Below are positions 1 through 5,896 of a DNA stretch of 7,985 nt, piece by piece (the first letter of the stretch is position 1; each line of letters begins with the position of its first letter). The position numbers were made by a program, and so were the translations under genes. Where the stretch lies: NCBI GenBank assembly GCA_017559885.1, contig JAFYQN010000034.1, positions 1 through 7,985 on the forward strand, given 5' to 3'. The stretch is from Clostridia bacterium (lineage in GTDB: Bacteria; Bacillota; Clostridia; Oscillospirales; Acutalibacteraceae). The notes below the pieces were generated by a model. That model made no database searches. It was not told the origin of the DNA and saw only the letters and a list, made by a program, of their open reading frames with translations.

Positions 1-26
1 ATGGATTGATTTGGTCTTAAAGACAT
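1..26 (-). CDS. 5' end of a probable division penicillin-binding protein (FtsI/SpoVD type), cut by window edge
   Basis: Only the first eight codons are present, reading M-S-L-R-P-N-Q-S from an ATG at 26-24. The start is supported by a strong Shine-Dalgarno GGGAGG at 40-35, eight bases before the ATG. The identity is inferred from position: in Clostridia and Bacilli the gene after mraZ-rsmH-ftsL is usually a class B penicillin-binding protein (FtsI, PBP2B or SpoVD), which cross-links septal or spore peptidoglycan. The eight residues do not show this by themselves. It is separated from ftsL by 113 bases that hold a possible weak promoter and a hairpin, so it may be partly uncoupled from the genes upstream. 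Confidence 0.55.
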
Positions 27-63
27 TTGCCCTACCTCCCGTCATTTCAAAAAATACCCGAAA

Positions 64-95
64 ACGAGAGCAGGCGTTTTTACCCCGACTCTCGT
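64..95 (-). terminator. Leader hairpin with T-rich tail between ftsL and the edge gene (attenuator candidate)
   Basis: On the minus strand ACGAGAG (95-89) is perfectly complementary to CTCTCGT (70-64), with an 18-base loop. TTTC and then a T-rich stretch (about 55-50) follow. The stem is short and the loop long, so this is a weak terminator at best. The 3' arm can also pair with the Shine-Dalgarno of the next gene (see findings). Confidence 0.35.
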
Positions 96-108
96 ATTCA
101 TTGTTAAT

Positions 109-138
109 ATTATATTACCGCTCCAAACAAAGTATCAC
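109..138 (-). promoter_or_regulatory. Possible weak promoter upstream of the edge gene
   Basis: A perfect TATAAT lies at 114-109 on the minus strand, with GTGATA (4 of 6 matches to TTGACA) at 138-133 and an 18-base spacer. It starts just after the ftsL stop codon and would start transcription near 102, immediately before the hairpin at 95-64. The region is AT-rich, so the match could be chance. Confidence 0.3.
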
Positions 139-139
139 T

Positions 140-610
140 TTATTCTGCGGTGCTTGTAATTGTTTCACCGTCTTTGGTTATGGCGGTGTTTTTGTCATTT
201 ACCTGTATATATTTTACCTGATCCTTGTCCATTTTTTGCATACCGATTTCGGCCGCCTCAAACTCTATATTAGAGTATGATATAACTCGTTCAAATTCAA
301 CTTCGAGAGCGGTTTTTTCGCTTTCGAGAGCGTTGATTTCGGCTTTTATGTCGTTGATTTTAGAGTTAACCTCGTTAATTTGAAGTCTTAAAAAGATATT
401 GCCGCATAAAGCAAACAAAACAAATACCGTTGCCATAACTGCAAACGCCGATGCCGACACTTGCTTTACAGCGCGTTTTTTTGCGCGGGTACGCACTCTG
501 GTTTGTGGCAATTTAACAATATTATCTTTTCTTACAGGTTCTGCCTTGCGAGGCATAAACATCTCAAAATCATACGCTAGACTATCGTTATAATATTTTA
601 AATTGTCCAC
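140..610 (-). CDS. ftsL: Cell division protein FtsL-like (septum formation initiator type)
   Basis: A 156-residue bitopic membrane protein. It has a basic cytoplasmic N-terminus (residues 1-50, rich in Arg/Lys at 38-49), one membrane segment at about 51-74, then a predicted coiled coil (about 75-112) outside the membrane. A 'GMQKMD...VKYIQV' stretch near 122-137 resembles the C-terminal part of Firmicutes FtsL/DivIC proteins. FtsL joins the divisome with DivIC/FtsB and activates septal FtsW-FtsI. The family is poorly conserved, so the call rests on topology and on its place right after rsmH. The start is GTG at 610-608, with GGAGG at 624-620 and a 9-base spacer; 31 bases separate it from the rsmH stop, so cotranscription is expected. 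Confidence 0.85.
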   Translation of the reverse strand: MDNLKYYNDSLAYDFEMFMPRKAEPVRKDNIVKLPQTRVRTRAKKRAVKQVSASAFAVMATVFVLFALCGNIFLRLQINEVNSKINDIKAEINALESEKTALEVEFERVISYSNIEFEAAEIGMQKMDKDQVKYIQVNDKNTAITKDGETITSTAE

Positions 611-641
611 CGTGGGGTTCCTCCATCCTATATTTTAAAAA

Positions 642-1565
642 TCATAATATTTTTTCTATTGCGCGTAGTTTTGCGCTTCGGCTACGTTGGTTTACTGCCA
701 ATTCCTCTTCTTTTGCGGTAACGGGTTTTCTAAACACCAATTTACCGCGTGGTTTTTTACCGCATACACAAACCGGAAAATCGGGTGGGCAGGTACAACC
801 TGTGCAGTATTCTTTAAATTTTTGTTTTACTATTCTATCCTCTAATGAGTGAAAGGTAATAATTGAAAGCACTCCGCCTTCGTTTAGCAATTCGAAAGCA
901 TCGTCAAGGACGCGTTCAAGATGACCTAATTCATCATTTACTGCAATTCTTATTGCCTGAAAGCATTTTCTTGCAGGATTACCGTCGCGGCGAGCCGCCG
1001 CAGGATAACAAGAAGCTATAATATCTGCCAACTCAATAGTAGTTTCGATTTTTTTGTTTTGTCGTTCGCTTACAATGCGGTTTGCAATTTTGTACGCAAA
1101 TTTTTCTTCGCCGTAATCACGAAAGATTTTTGTAAGTTCGTCAACCGATAAACTGTTTACAAGATCAGCCGCCGTTGTGCCGCTTTGACTCATACGCATA
1201 TCAAGCGGCGCATCATATTTATATGAGAAACCACGTTCGCCGTTATCAAGTTGATAAGACGAAACACCAAGATCGAGTAAAATACCATCGACACCGTCAA
1301 TACCGAGGTCTTTGGTAGCTTGTTTCATCTCGGAAAAGTTGCACTGCACAACCGTTGCGTTATAACCTTTAAGTCGTTCGGCAGCTGTTTTAACGGCGTC
1401 GGGGTCTTGATCAAGCGCGATAAGACGACCTGTTGTAAGTCGTCTTGCAATTTCGCTTGAATGACCTGCACCACCTGCAGTGCCGTCAATATATATACCA
1501 TCGGATTTTATATTTAATGAATCAATTGTTTCATAAAGTAAAACAGAGATATGTTTAAATTCCAT
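642..1565 (-). CDS. rsmH: 16S rRNA (cytosine(1402)-N(4))-methyltransferase RsmH
   Basis: A 307-residue SAM-dependent methyltransferase, the usual length for RsmH (formerly MraW). It adds the N4-methyl group to C1402 in the decoding centre of 16S rRNA. The N-terminus 'HISVLLYETIDSL' is typical. The SAM-binding motif I 'DGTAGGAGHS' is at 27-36, 'ALDQDPDA' at about 50-57, and 'DGILLDLGVSS' at about 93-103. 'NPARKCFQAIRIAVN' and 'ITFHSLEDRIVK' are further family signatures. A cysteine-rich loop (Cys 254, 257, 259, 266, 268) precedes the conserved 'NQRSRSAKLR' tail. ATG at 1565 lies three bases after the mraZ stop and its Shine-Dalgarno is weak, so translational coupling to mraZ is likely. Confidence 0.97.
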   Translation of the reverse strand: MEFKHISVLLYETIDSLNIKSDGIYIDGTAGGAGHSSEIARRLTTGRLIALDQDPDAVKTAAERLKGYNATVVQCNFSEMKQATKDLGIDGVDGILLDLGVSSYQLDNGERGFSYKYDAPLDMRMSQSGTTAADLVNSLSVDELTKIFRDYGEEKFAYKIANRIVSERQNKKIETTIELADIIASCYPAAARRDGNPARKCFQAIRIAVNDELGHLERVLDDAFELLNEGGVLSIITFHSLEDRIVKQKFKEYCTGCTCPPDFPVCVCGKKPRGKLVFRKPVTAKEEELAVNQRSRSAKLRAIEKIL

Positions 1566-1568
1566 AGT

Positions 1569-1994
1569 TTAAAACTCTAAATCTTCTACGATAGAAGCAA
1601 TAGCTTCGGGTGTATATTCGGCATTTGCCTTCTCCCAAGTTGCCTTGTCCCAAATTTCAAGGTTGGTATCAACGCCAATTATATGAGCATCGGTTTCAAG
1701 ACCGGCAAATTCACGAAGTGTTTGCGGAATAAGTATTCTACCCTGAGAATCAAATTCAACACTAAAAGCGCCGTCATAAAGATAACGCTTTACCGCGCTT
1801 GATTTTGAAGATGGCAAATTGCCAATCTTTTCAACAAGCACTTCCCACTGTTCGTTAGAGTAAACGCATAAGCAGTTTTTACCAAAAATACCCTTGGCAA
1901 TCATAAATGTCTCGCCAAAAGCGTCACGCAGTTTTGCAGGAATGGCAATTCTGCCCTTTTTATCTATTGTATGGTCGTATCCACCGTAAAGCAT
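1569..1994 (-). CDS. mraZ: Transcriptional regulator MraZ
   Basis: MraZ is the DNA-binding autoregulator of the division and cell wall (dcw) cluster. It forms a ring-shaped oligomer of AbrB-like folds. Two tandem repeats are visible: 'DKKGRIAIPAKLR' at 11-23 and 'DSQGRILIP' at 82-90, each with the conserved D-x-x-G-R core. I place the start at ATG 1994-1992 (141 residues), because GAGG at 2006-2003 gives an 8-base spacer and the resulting 'MLYGGYDHTIDKKGR' aligns with the usual 'MFMGEYxHTIDxKGR' beginning. The in-frame GTG at 2003 would overlap the ribosome binding site itself. The leader holds repeated MraZ-type boxes, so autoregulation is expected. Confidence 0.95.
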   Translation of the reverse strand: MLYGGYDHTIDKKGRIAIPAKLRDAFGETFMIAKGIFGKNCLCVYSNEQWEVLVEKIGNLPSSKSSAVKRYLYDGAFSVEFDSQGRILIPQTLREFAGLETDAHIIGVDTNLEIWDKATWEKANAEYTPEAIASIVEDLEF

Positions 1995-2002
1995 AATTGC
2001 CA

Positions 2003-2006
2003 CCTC
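2003..2006 (-). promoter_or_regulatory. mraZ ribosome binding site, deciding the ATG start
   Basis: GAGG at 2006-2003 stands eight bases before ATG 1994. It overlaps both the rival GTG codon (2003-2001) and the last, degenerate MraZ-like box (2011-2005). Bound MraZ could therefore also affect this end of the leader at the DNA level. Confidence 0.7.
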
Positions 2007-2061
2007 ACTTTCGCCACTTTAATACACTTTTATGGTTTTTCGATACACTTTTCACCACTTA
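2005..2061 (-). promoter_or_regulatory. MraZ-box array (operator) in the mraZ leader
   Basis: Five direct copies of AAAGTG[T/G] or near matches occur on the minus strand: TAAGTGG 2061-2055, AAAGTGT 2051-2045, AAAGTGT 2030-2024, AAAGTGG 2020-2014 and AAAGTGA 2011-2005. Start-to-start steps are 10, 21, 10 and 9 bases, so all lie near the same helix face. This agrees with the (AAAGTGKN3)k box reported for Mollicute MraZ, as I recall it. The array starts at about the predicted transcription start (near 2060) and lies inside the leader. Confidence 0.75.
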
Positions 2062-2066
2062 AATGT

Positions 2067-2095
2067 ATTATAGTACCACAAAAAGAAAAAATCAA
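2067..2095 (-). promoter_or_regulatory. Sigma-A promoter of mraZ-rsmH-ftsL
   Basis: TTGATT (2095-2090) and a perfect TATAAT (2072-2067) are separated by 17 bases on the minus strand. Transcription would begin near 2060, giving a leader of about 66 bases. The -35 box sits within the 3' arm of an AT-rich inverted repeat (2086-2133). Confidence 0.8.
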
Positions 2096-2133
2096 GACTT
2101 TTTTTGCAAAAAACACAAAAAATCTTGATTTTT
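2086..2133 (-). terminator. AT-rich inverted repeat, possible second terminator overlapping the mraZ -35
   Basis: AAAAATCAAGA (2133-2123 on the minus strand) and its exact complement TCTTGATTTTT (2097-2087) form an 11-bp stem. Six more A-U pairs are possible inside if one G (2098) is bulged out. A T-rich run follows the 3' arm. It could act as a back-up terminator for transcripts passing 2178, or as a regulator site at the promoter. Low GC makes it weaker than the hairpin at 2205-2184. Confidence 0.4.
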
Positions 2134-2177
2134 AATTATGCGTATATAAAAGGCATTTAATATTGTGTATTATAAAC

Positions 2178-2205
2178 AAAAAACTGCACCGCTATTGCGG
2201 TGCAG
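2178..2205 (-). terminator. Rho-independent terminator of the ABC ATPase gene
   Basis: On the minus strand CTGCACCGC (2205-2197) and GCGGTGCAG (2192-2184) form a perfect GC-rich 9-bp stem with an AATA loop, followed by TTTTTT (2183-2178). It begins 13 bases after the stop codon at 2221-2219 and separates this gene from the mraZ unit. Confidence 0.95.
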
Positions 2206-2218
2206 CCTAATGAGTACC

Positions 2219-3361
2219 TTAGTTACAAATTGTAATTTCGGTATCCTTATCAAAGATGTGAATCTTGCTGGGTTCAAGAGCAATCTTGATCTTGTCGCCA
2301 GGACGAGCTGTGTTGGTAGGAGCAACGCGAGCGTTGATTGCCTGACCTTCGCAGTTCATATAGAGGTATGTTTCAGCACCCATAAGTTCGGTAACTTCAA
2401 CATCTGCTTCTACAATACCGTCTGGGTTAGCAGCAAGGAGTTCTTCCTCGTTGTGAACGTGTTCAGGACGAACACCGATGATAACTTCCTTATCAATGTA
2501 AGGAACGAGACAATCGTCTTTATTCTTGTCTGCAGGAAGTTTAATCTTAAACTTAACGCCTGCGCGGGTCTTGGTATCTTCTGAACCGAATTCAGCAAAG
2601 AAATCATTACCCTCTTTAAGAATCTTTGCCTCGATGAAGTTCATCTGAGGTGAACCGATAAATCCGGCAACGAAGAGGTTGCAAGGATAGAGGTAAAGTT
2701 TTTGTGGAGTGTCAACCTGTTGGATAACACCGCTCTTCATAACAACGATACGAGTAGCCATTGTCATAGCTTCGGTCTGGTCATGGGTAACGTAGATAAA
2801 GGTTGTACCCAAACGTTGATGAAGTTTAGAAATTTCGGTACGCATCTGTGCACGAAGCTTAGCGTCCAAGTTTGAGAGAGGTTCGTCAAGCAAGAATACC
2901 TTTGGTTCACGAACGATAGCACGACCAAGTGCTACACGCTGACGCTGACCACCTGACAATGCCTTTGGTTTACGCTCAAGAAGATGAGCAATGTCAAGAA
3001 TGCGAGCAGCTTCTTCAACACGACGTTTGATTTCATCCTTCGGAGTTTTACGAAGTTTAAGACCAAATGCCATATTATCAAAAACTGTCATATGTGGATA
3101 AAGTGCGTAGTTCTGGAACACCATTGCGATGTCACGGTCTTTTGGTGCTACGTCGTTTACGAGGCGATCGCCGATGTAAACTTCACCTTCAGAAATTTCT
3201 TCAAGACCTGCAACCATACGAAGGGTTGTAGATTTACCGCAACCTGAAGGACCTACGAATACGATAAATTCCTTGTCCTTGATTTCAAGGTTGAAGTCGG
3301 TTACCGCGGTTACGCCACCGGGGTATCTTTTGTAAACGTTGCGAAGAGATAAACTTGCCAT
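2219..3361 (-). CDS. ugpC: Sugar ABC transporter ATP-binding protein, MsmX/UgpC/MalK (CUT1) family
   Basis: A 380-residue ATPase that powers import through binding-protein-dependent sugar permeases at the inner face of the membrane. Visible motifs are Walker A 'GPSGCGKST' 37-45, Q-loop Gln83 in 'VFQNYALYPHMTV', signature 'LSGGQRQR' 135-142, Walker B 'VFLLDEP' 155-161, D-loop 'SNLDAKLR' 163-170 and switch His193 in 'YVTHDQTEAMT'. The C-terminal third (about 235-380) is the OB/TOBE regulatory domain typical of MalK-like proteins. ATG 3361 has a perfect AGGAGG at 3376-3371 with a 9-base spacer. No permease or solute-binding gene is beside it, and it has its own promoter and terminator. It may thus be a shared ATPase for several sugar importers, as MsmX is in Bacillus subtilis. 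The substrate cannot be read from the sequence. Confidence 0.93.
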   Translation of the reverse strand: MASLSLRNVYKRYPGGVTAVTDFNLEIKDKEFIVFVGPSGCGKSTTLRMVAGLEEISEGEVYIGDRLVNDVAPKDRDIAMVFQNYALYPHMTVFDNMAFGLKLRKTPKDEIKRRVEEAARILDIAHLLERKPKALSGGQRQRVALGRAIVREPKVFLLDEPLSNLDAKLRAQMRTEISKLHQRLGTTFIYVTHDQTEAMTMATRIVVMKSGVIQQVDTPQKLYLYPCNLFVAGFIGSPQMNFIEAKILKEGNDFFAEFGSEDTKTRAGVKFKIKLPADKNKDDCLVPYIDKEVIIGVRPEHVHNEEELLAANPDGIVEADVEVTELMGAETYLYMNCEGQAINARVAPTNTARPGDKIKIALEPSKIHIFDKDTEITICN

Positions 3362-3397
3362 ATAAATGGACCTCCTGATAAATTTCCTATTTTACTA

Positions 3398-3410
3398 TGT
3401 TATTATAACA
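3398..3410 (-). promoter_or_regulatory. Extended -10 promoter of the ABC ATPase gene, within a 13-bp palindrome
   Basis: TGTTATAAT (3410-3402) carries a perfect TATAAT (3407-3402) with the extended TGn element directly before it. No good -35 lies at the normal distance; TTGTCA at 3424-3419 is only 11 bases away. The -10 is inside the palindrome TGTTAT-A-ATAACA, which could be a repressor site. The predicted start is near 3395, giving a leader of about 35 bases. Confidence 0.6.
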
Positions 3411-3465
3411 AACTTTTTTGACAAATGCTATAACTATTTCACACAATGTTTTTTGCACACTTTTG

Positions 3466-3487
3466 GTAAAAGTATCTAACCTTTTAC
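3466..3487 (-). other. Weak hairpin at the end of the rsuA-type gene
   Basis: GTAAAAG (3487-3481) and CTTTTAC (3472-3466) form a 7-bp AT-rich stem with an 8-base loop, overlapping the stop codon. No U-run follows, so it is not a convincing terminator. I see no other terminator in the rest of the intergenic stretch (3483-3362). Some readthrough into the ABC ATPase gene is possible. Confidence 0.3.
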
Positions 3488-4203
3488 TCATTTTTGTTTA
3501 AAATGGCGATTTCAAGTTGCTCTTTTGTCATTTCTATACATTCGCCCTCGTTTAAACCGTCGGGCAAATGCAGCCCGCCTATTGCTTCGCGTCGCAAATC
3601 ATTGACGCCAAGACCAACTGTGCCAAACATTCTTTTAATTTGATGATACTTGCCTTCGGTAATTATTATACGAGCGACGTTCTCCCCTATTCGCTCAAGC
3701 TTTGCAGGACGACATTTTGTGCCGTCTGCCAATACTACGCCTTGTTCAAAAGCAAATATCATATCATCGTTTATATCGCCGTCGAGCGTTGCTATATACG
3801 ATTTTGATATCGCTTTTTTAGGAGATATGCAATTATGAGCAAAAACTCCGTCATCGGTTATAAGCAATAATCCCGTTGTATCTTTGTCAAGCCGACCAAC
3901 AGGCGCTAAATTTGGGCGTTTTATATGCGACGGTACAAGGTCAACCACCGTTTCACGCGATTTATCGGTAGCCGCCGACAAAACACCCTTTGGTTTGTTC
4001 ATAAGAATATATACGTATTCTTTAAATCCTATATCGCTACCCTCATAGGTAATAACGTCACTGTCTGCGTCAATTATCTCACCTATGCTACGAACAACCT
4101 CACCATTAACAGTAGCGTTACCCCTTAGAATGCCTGTCCGTACGATGCTTCTGGATAGAAGCGTCTGATTAGCAATAAATTTGTCAAGTCTTTGTTTTTT
4201 CAC
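3484..4203 (-). CDS. rsuA: RsuA-family rRNA pseudouridine synthase (likely 16S Psi516)
   Basis: A 239-residue enzyme that isomerises a uridine in rRNA to pseudouridine. The N-terminal S4 RNA-binding domain is at about 1-45 ('QRLDKFIA...SRSIVRTGILRGNATVNGE'). The catalytic domain follows, with the active-site Asp106 in 'GRLDKDTTGLL' (103-113). The 'LMNKPKGVLSA' (67-77) and 'EGKYHQIKRMF' blocks are family hallmarks. RsuA itself modifies U516 of 16S rRNA. Members of this family (RluB, RluE, RluF) differ mainly in target, so the site is inferred. The start codon is GTG (4203-4201), overlapping the upstream stop as GTGA, with GGGAG five bases before it. This overlap indicates translational coupling to the DUF4830 gene. 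Confidence 0.88.
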   Translation of the reverse strand: MKKQRLDKFIANQTLLSRSIVRTGILRGNATVNGEVVRSIGEIIDADSDVITYEGSDIGFKEYVYILMNKPKGVLSAATDKSRETVVDLVPSHIKRPNLAPVGRLDKDTTGLLLITDDGVFAHNCISPKKAISKSYIATLDGDINDDMIFAFEQGVVLADGTKCRPAKLERIGENVARIIITEGKYHQIKRMFGTVGLGVNDLRREAIGGLHLPDGLNEGECIEMTKEQLEIAILNKNE

Positions 4204-4646
4204 TTTTTCTCCCGTGCAAGTGGTAACATAAATCCGCCAAGAGCCGCAGATGATATGTCGCCACCTATTATCCTATCGTTATATACTATTAAATTTACAA
4301 CACACTCGCCCGTATAACCGTTTGGCGGATTAATTGTATATGTGTATATTGTTACCTCGCAACCTTTGTACTGCGATAAATCATACCCTGCCGATATTTG
4401 CAAAGCGTTATAATTTTTATACACATCATAAAAAGCTTCGGGTAGATTGACCGTTTTACTGTTTGGTTGGTCGCATAGCGGTGTGTACCCTAATTTTTTA
4501 ATAAAGGTCAATCTGTCGGCATTGGTTTTAGCGTCGGCAATCGTATTGCCTGCGGTATAAACCTCGCAACAAATAAAGCCAATACACACAAACACGGCAA
4601 GTATTATAAGAAATCTTTTTTTAGTAAAAGTTACGTACGCTTTCAA
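4200..4646 (-). CDS. DUF4830-type membrane-anchored protein of unknown function
   Basis: A 148-residue protein. A short basic N-terminus is followed by one hydrophobic segment at about 12-27, which is an anchor or uncleaved signal; I see no clear lipobox. The rest should lie outside the membrane. The patterns 'RLTFIKKLGY', 'PEAFYDVYKNYNALQISAGYDLSQYKG' and 'LIVYNDRIIGGDISS' match my memory of the Clostridia family DUF4830, whose function I do not know. The start is TTG (4646-4644), seven bases after GGGGTG; an in-frame TGA lies just upstream, so no earlier start exists. The ribosome binding site is buried in a hairpin (4652-4678). Its stop overlaps the GTG start of the RsuA-type gene. Confidence 0.75.
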   Translation of the reverse strand: MKAYVTFTKKRFLIILAVFVCIGFICCEVYTAGNTIADAKTNADRLTFIKKLGYTPLCDQPNSKTVNLPEAFYDVYKNYNALQISAGYDLSQYKGCEVTIYTYTINPPNGYTGECVVNLIVYNDRIIGGDISSAALGGFMLPLAREKK

Positions 4647-4651
4647 GCAAA

Positions 4652-4678
4652 ATCACCCCATAAATTTTATGAGGTGAT
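4652..4678 (-). promoter_or_regulatory. Hairpin burying the DUF4830 ribosome binding site
   Basis: On the minus strand ATCACCTCATAAA (4678-4666) pairs with TTTATGGGGTGAT (4664-4652) over 13 positions, one of them a U-G wobble. The innermost pairs open into a small loop. The 3' arm contains the Shine-Dalgarno GGGGTG (4659-4654). Only TTT follows, so it looks more like a translational brake than an efficient terminator, though weak termination after ispF is possible. Confidence 0.6.
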
Positions 4679-4686
4679 AAAACTCT

Positions 4687-5154
4687 TTATACCAAAATAC
4701 ACACCGCGTGGGCGGATATGCCACTACCATCGCCCGTAAAGCCCAAGTTTTCTTCTGTTGTCGCCTTTACGTTTACACAAGACACCTCAACACCGCAATC
4801 ATCCGCTATATTTTGGCGCATTGTATCGATATAATCTTTTAGTTTTGGACGTTGAGCAACAACGGTACAGTCAATATTGCCAACCGAAAAACCCTTTTGC
4901 TTTATAAGATTTACAACGTTGCGCAAAAGCACTCTTGAATCGGCGCCTTTAAATGCGGGGTCGGTATCGGGAAAATGTTTACCAATATCGCCAAGAGCTG
5001 CCGCGCCAAGCAACGCGTCGCTTACCGCGTGAAGCAAAACGTCGGCATCGGAGTGACCAAGCAGACCTTTTTCGTATGGTATATCAACGCCGCCTAAAAT
5101 TAATTTTCTATCTTCTACAAGGCGATGAACGTCATAACCGTGTCCTATTCTCAT
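4687..5154 (-). CDS. ispF: 2-C-methyl-D-erythritol 2,4-cyclodiphosphate synthase
   Basis: A 155-residue enzyme of normal family length. It turns CDP-methylerythritol 2-phosphate into the cyclodiphosphate, releasing CMP, in the cytoplasmic MEP route to isoprenoids. The N-terminus 'MRIGHGYDVHRL' carries the metal ligands Asp8 and His10, with His42 in 'HSDADVLLHAVSDALLGA'. 'GDIGKHFPDTD' and the C-terminal 'KATTEENLGFTGDGSGI' complete the signature. Family members are trimers with active sites between subunits. ATG 5154 overlaps the ispD stop as ATGA, with GGAGAG just upstream. ispD-ispF adjacency is common and gives consecutive or near-consecutive pathway steps. Confidence 0.97.
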   Translation of the reverse strand: MRIGHGYDVHRLVEDRKLILGGVDIPYEKGLLGHSDADVLLHAVSDALLGAAALGDIGKHFPDTDPAFKGADSRVLLRNVVNLIKQKGFSVGNIDCTVVAQRPKLKDYIDTMRQNIADDCGVEVSCVNVKATTEENLGFTGDGSGISAHAVCILV

Positions 5155-5888
5155 AATTCACTCTCCATTTTTACTATTGCCTCGGCAATTGCAATATCGT
5201 CAGGCGTTGTAATTTTAATGTTTTTTCCGCTTGATATTATCGCTTTAACAGTATAACCAGCCGCCTCCATAACTGAGGCATCGTCAGTAAGGTTTTCAAC
5301 ATCAGGTAACATTTCACAAGCCGATATATATTTTTTTACATCAACACCCTGCGGTGTTTGCGCAGAATATAGCAAACTACGGTCAACCGTCGTGGTAACA
5401 ATACCGTCGTCAGAAACCTGCTTTACGGTATCATTTATTTTACAAACGCAAAGAGCCGCGTCAAAACTTTTGAGCGCGTACGCTACCTCGCTTATTGTTT
5501 TAACGTCAACAAACGGACGAGCGCCGTCGTGAATCATAACCTTTTCATCGCTCGGATCAAGACGTTTTATTCCGTTCATAACCGATTGATGTCGGTTGCT
5601 TCCGCCGACAACAATATCGCAAAGTTTACTAATCATATATTTTTCACATATAACTTGCATATCGGCAACACTGTCGCTCGCGGTTACAATAACAATTTTT
5701 GAAATGTCGACACAAGACTCAAACGCCATTAAGGTGCGCGCGATAACCGGTATGCCCAAAATCGGCATAAACTGTTTGTTTATACCCTTCATTCTACTTG
5801 AACTACCTGCCGCAACAATTATGGCTGCCACACCGCCGCTTTGGTTAGAGCAAATATCATATTTTAACTTAACTTGCGTTTCACTCAT
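5151..5888 (-). CDS. ispD: 2-C-methyl-D-erythritol 4-phosphate cytidylyltransferase
   Basis: A 245-residue enzyme that couples methylerythritol 4-phosphate to CTP in the MEP pathway. Visible motifs are the nucleotide-binding 'AAIIVAAGSSSRMKG' (21-35) with 'KQF' 38-40, 'GGSNRHQSV' 95-103, 'HDGARPFV' 120-127, the 'AQTPQ' segment and 'LTDDASVME'. I place the start at ATG 5888, which has AAAAGGA ending eight bases upstream. The longer frame from 5927 begins inside a Rho-independent terminator and has no good binding site. Even so there are about 19 residues before the usual family start; GTG 5831 would remove them but lacks a good Shine-Dalgarno. The gene starts 15 bases after the terminator U-run, with no room for a separate promoter there. 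Confidence 0.95.
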   Translation of the reverse strand: MSETQVKLKYDICSNQSGGVAAIIVAAGSSSRMKGINKQFMPILGIPVIARTLMAFESCVDISKIVIVTASDSVADMQVICEKYMISKLCDIVVGGSNRHQSVMNGIKRLDPSDEKVMIHDGARPFVDVKTISEVAYALKSFDAALCVCKINDTVKQVSDDGIVTTTVDRSLLYSAQTPQGVDVKKYISACEMLPDVENLTDDASVMEAAGYTVKAIISSGKNIKITTPDDIAIAEAIVKMESEL

Positions 5889-5896
5889 TTTAAAAA

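Noticed and set aside
11..280. Plus-strand open frame at the left edge
   Set aside because: It crosses the start of the edge gene, the leader hairpin and the end of ftsL on the opposite strand, and has no domain signal.
1995..2003. GTG start for mraZ three codons earlier
   Set aside because: The GTG overlaps the GAGG ribosome binding site, and the ATG at 1994 gives the family-typical N-terminus.
2165..2584. Open frame on the plus strand opposite the ABC ATPase C-terminal part
   Set aside because: It is wholly antisense to a strongly supported gene, begins in the terminator region, and has no recognisable domain or good ribosome binding site.
3411..3450. Possible CcpA (cre) site upstream of the sugar ATPase gene
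   Set aside because: A TG...CA frame (TGAAATAGTTATAGCA) is present, but the required central CG and the flanking pattern are missing.
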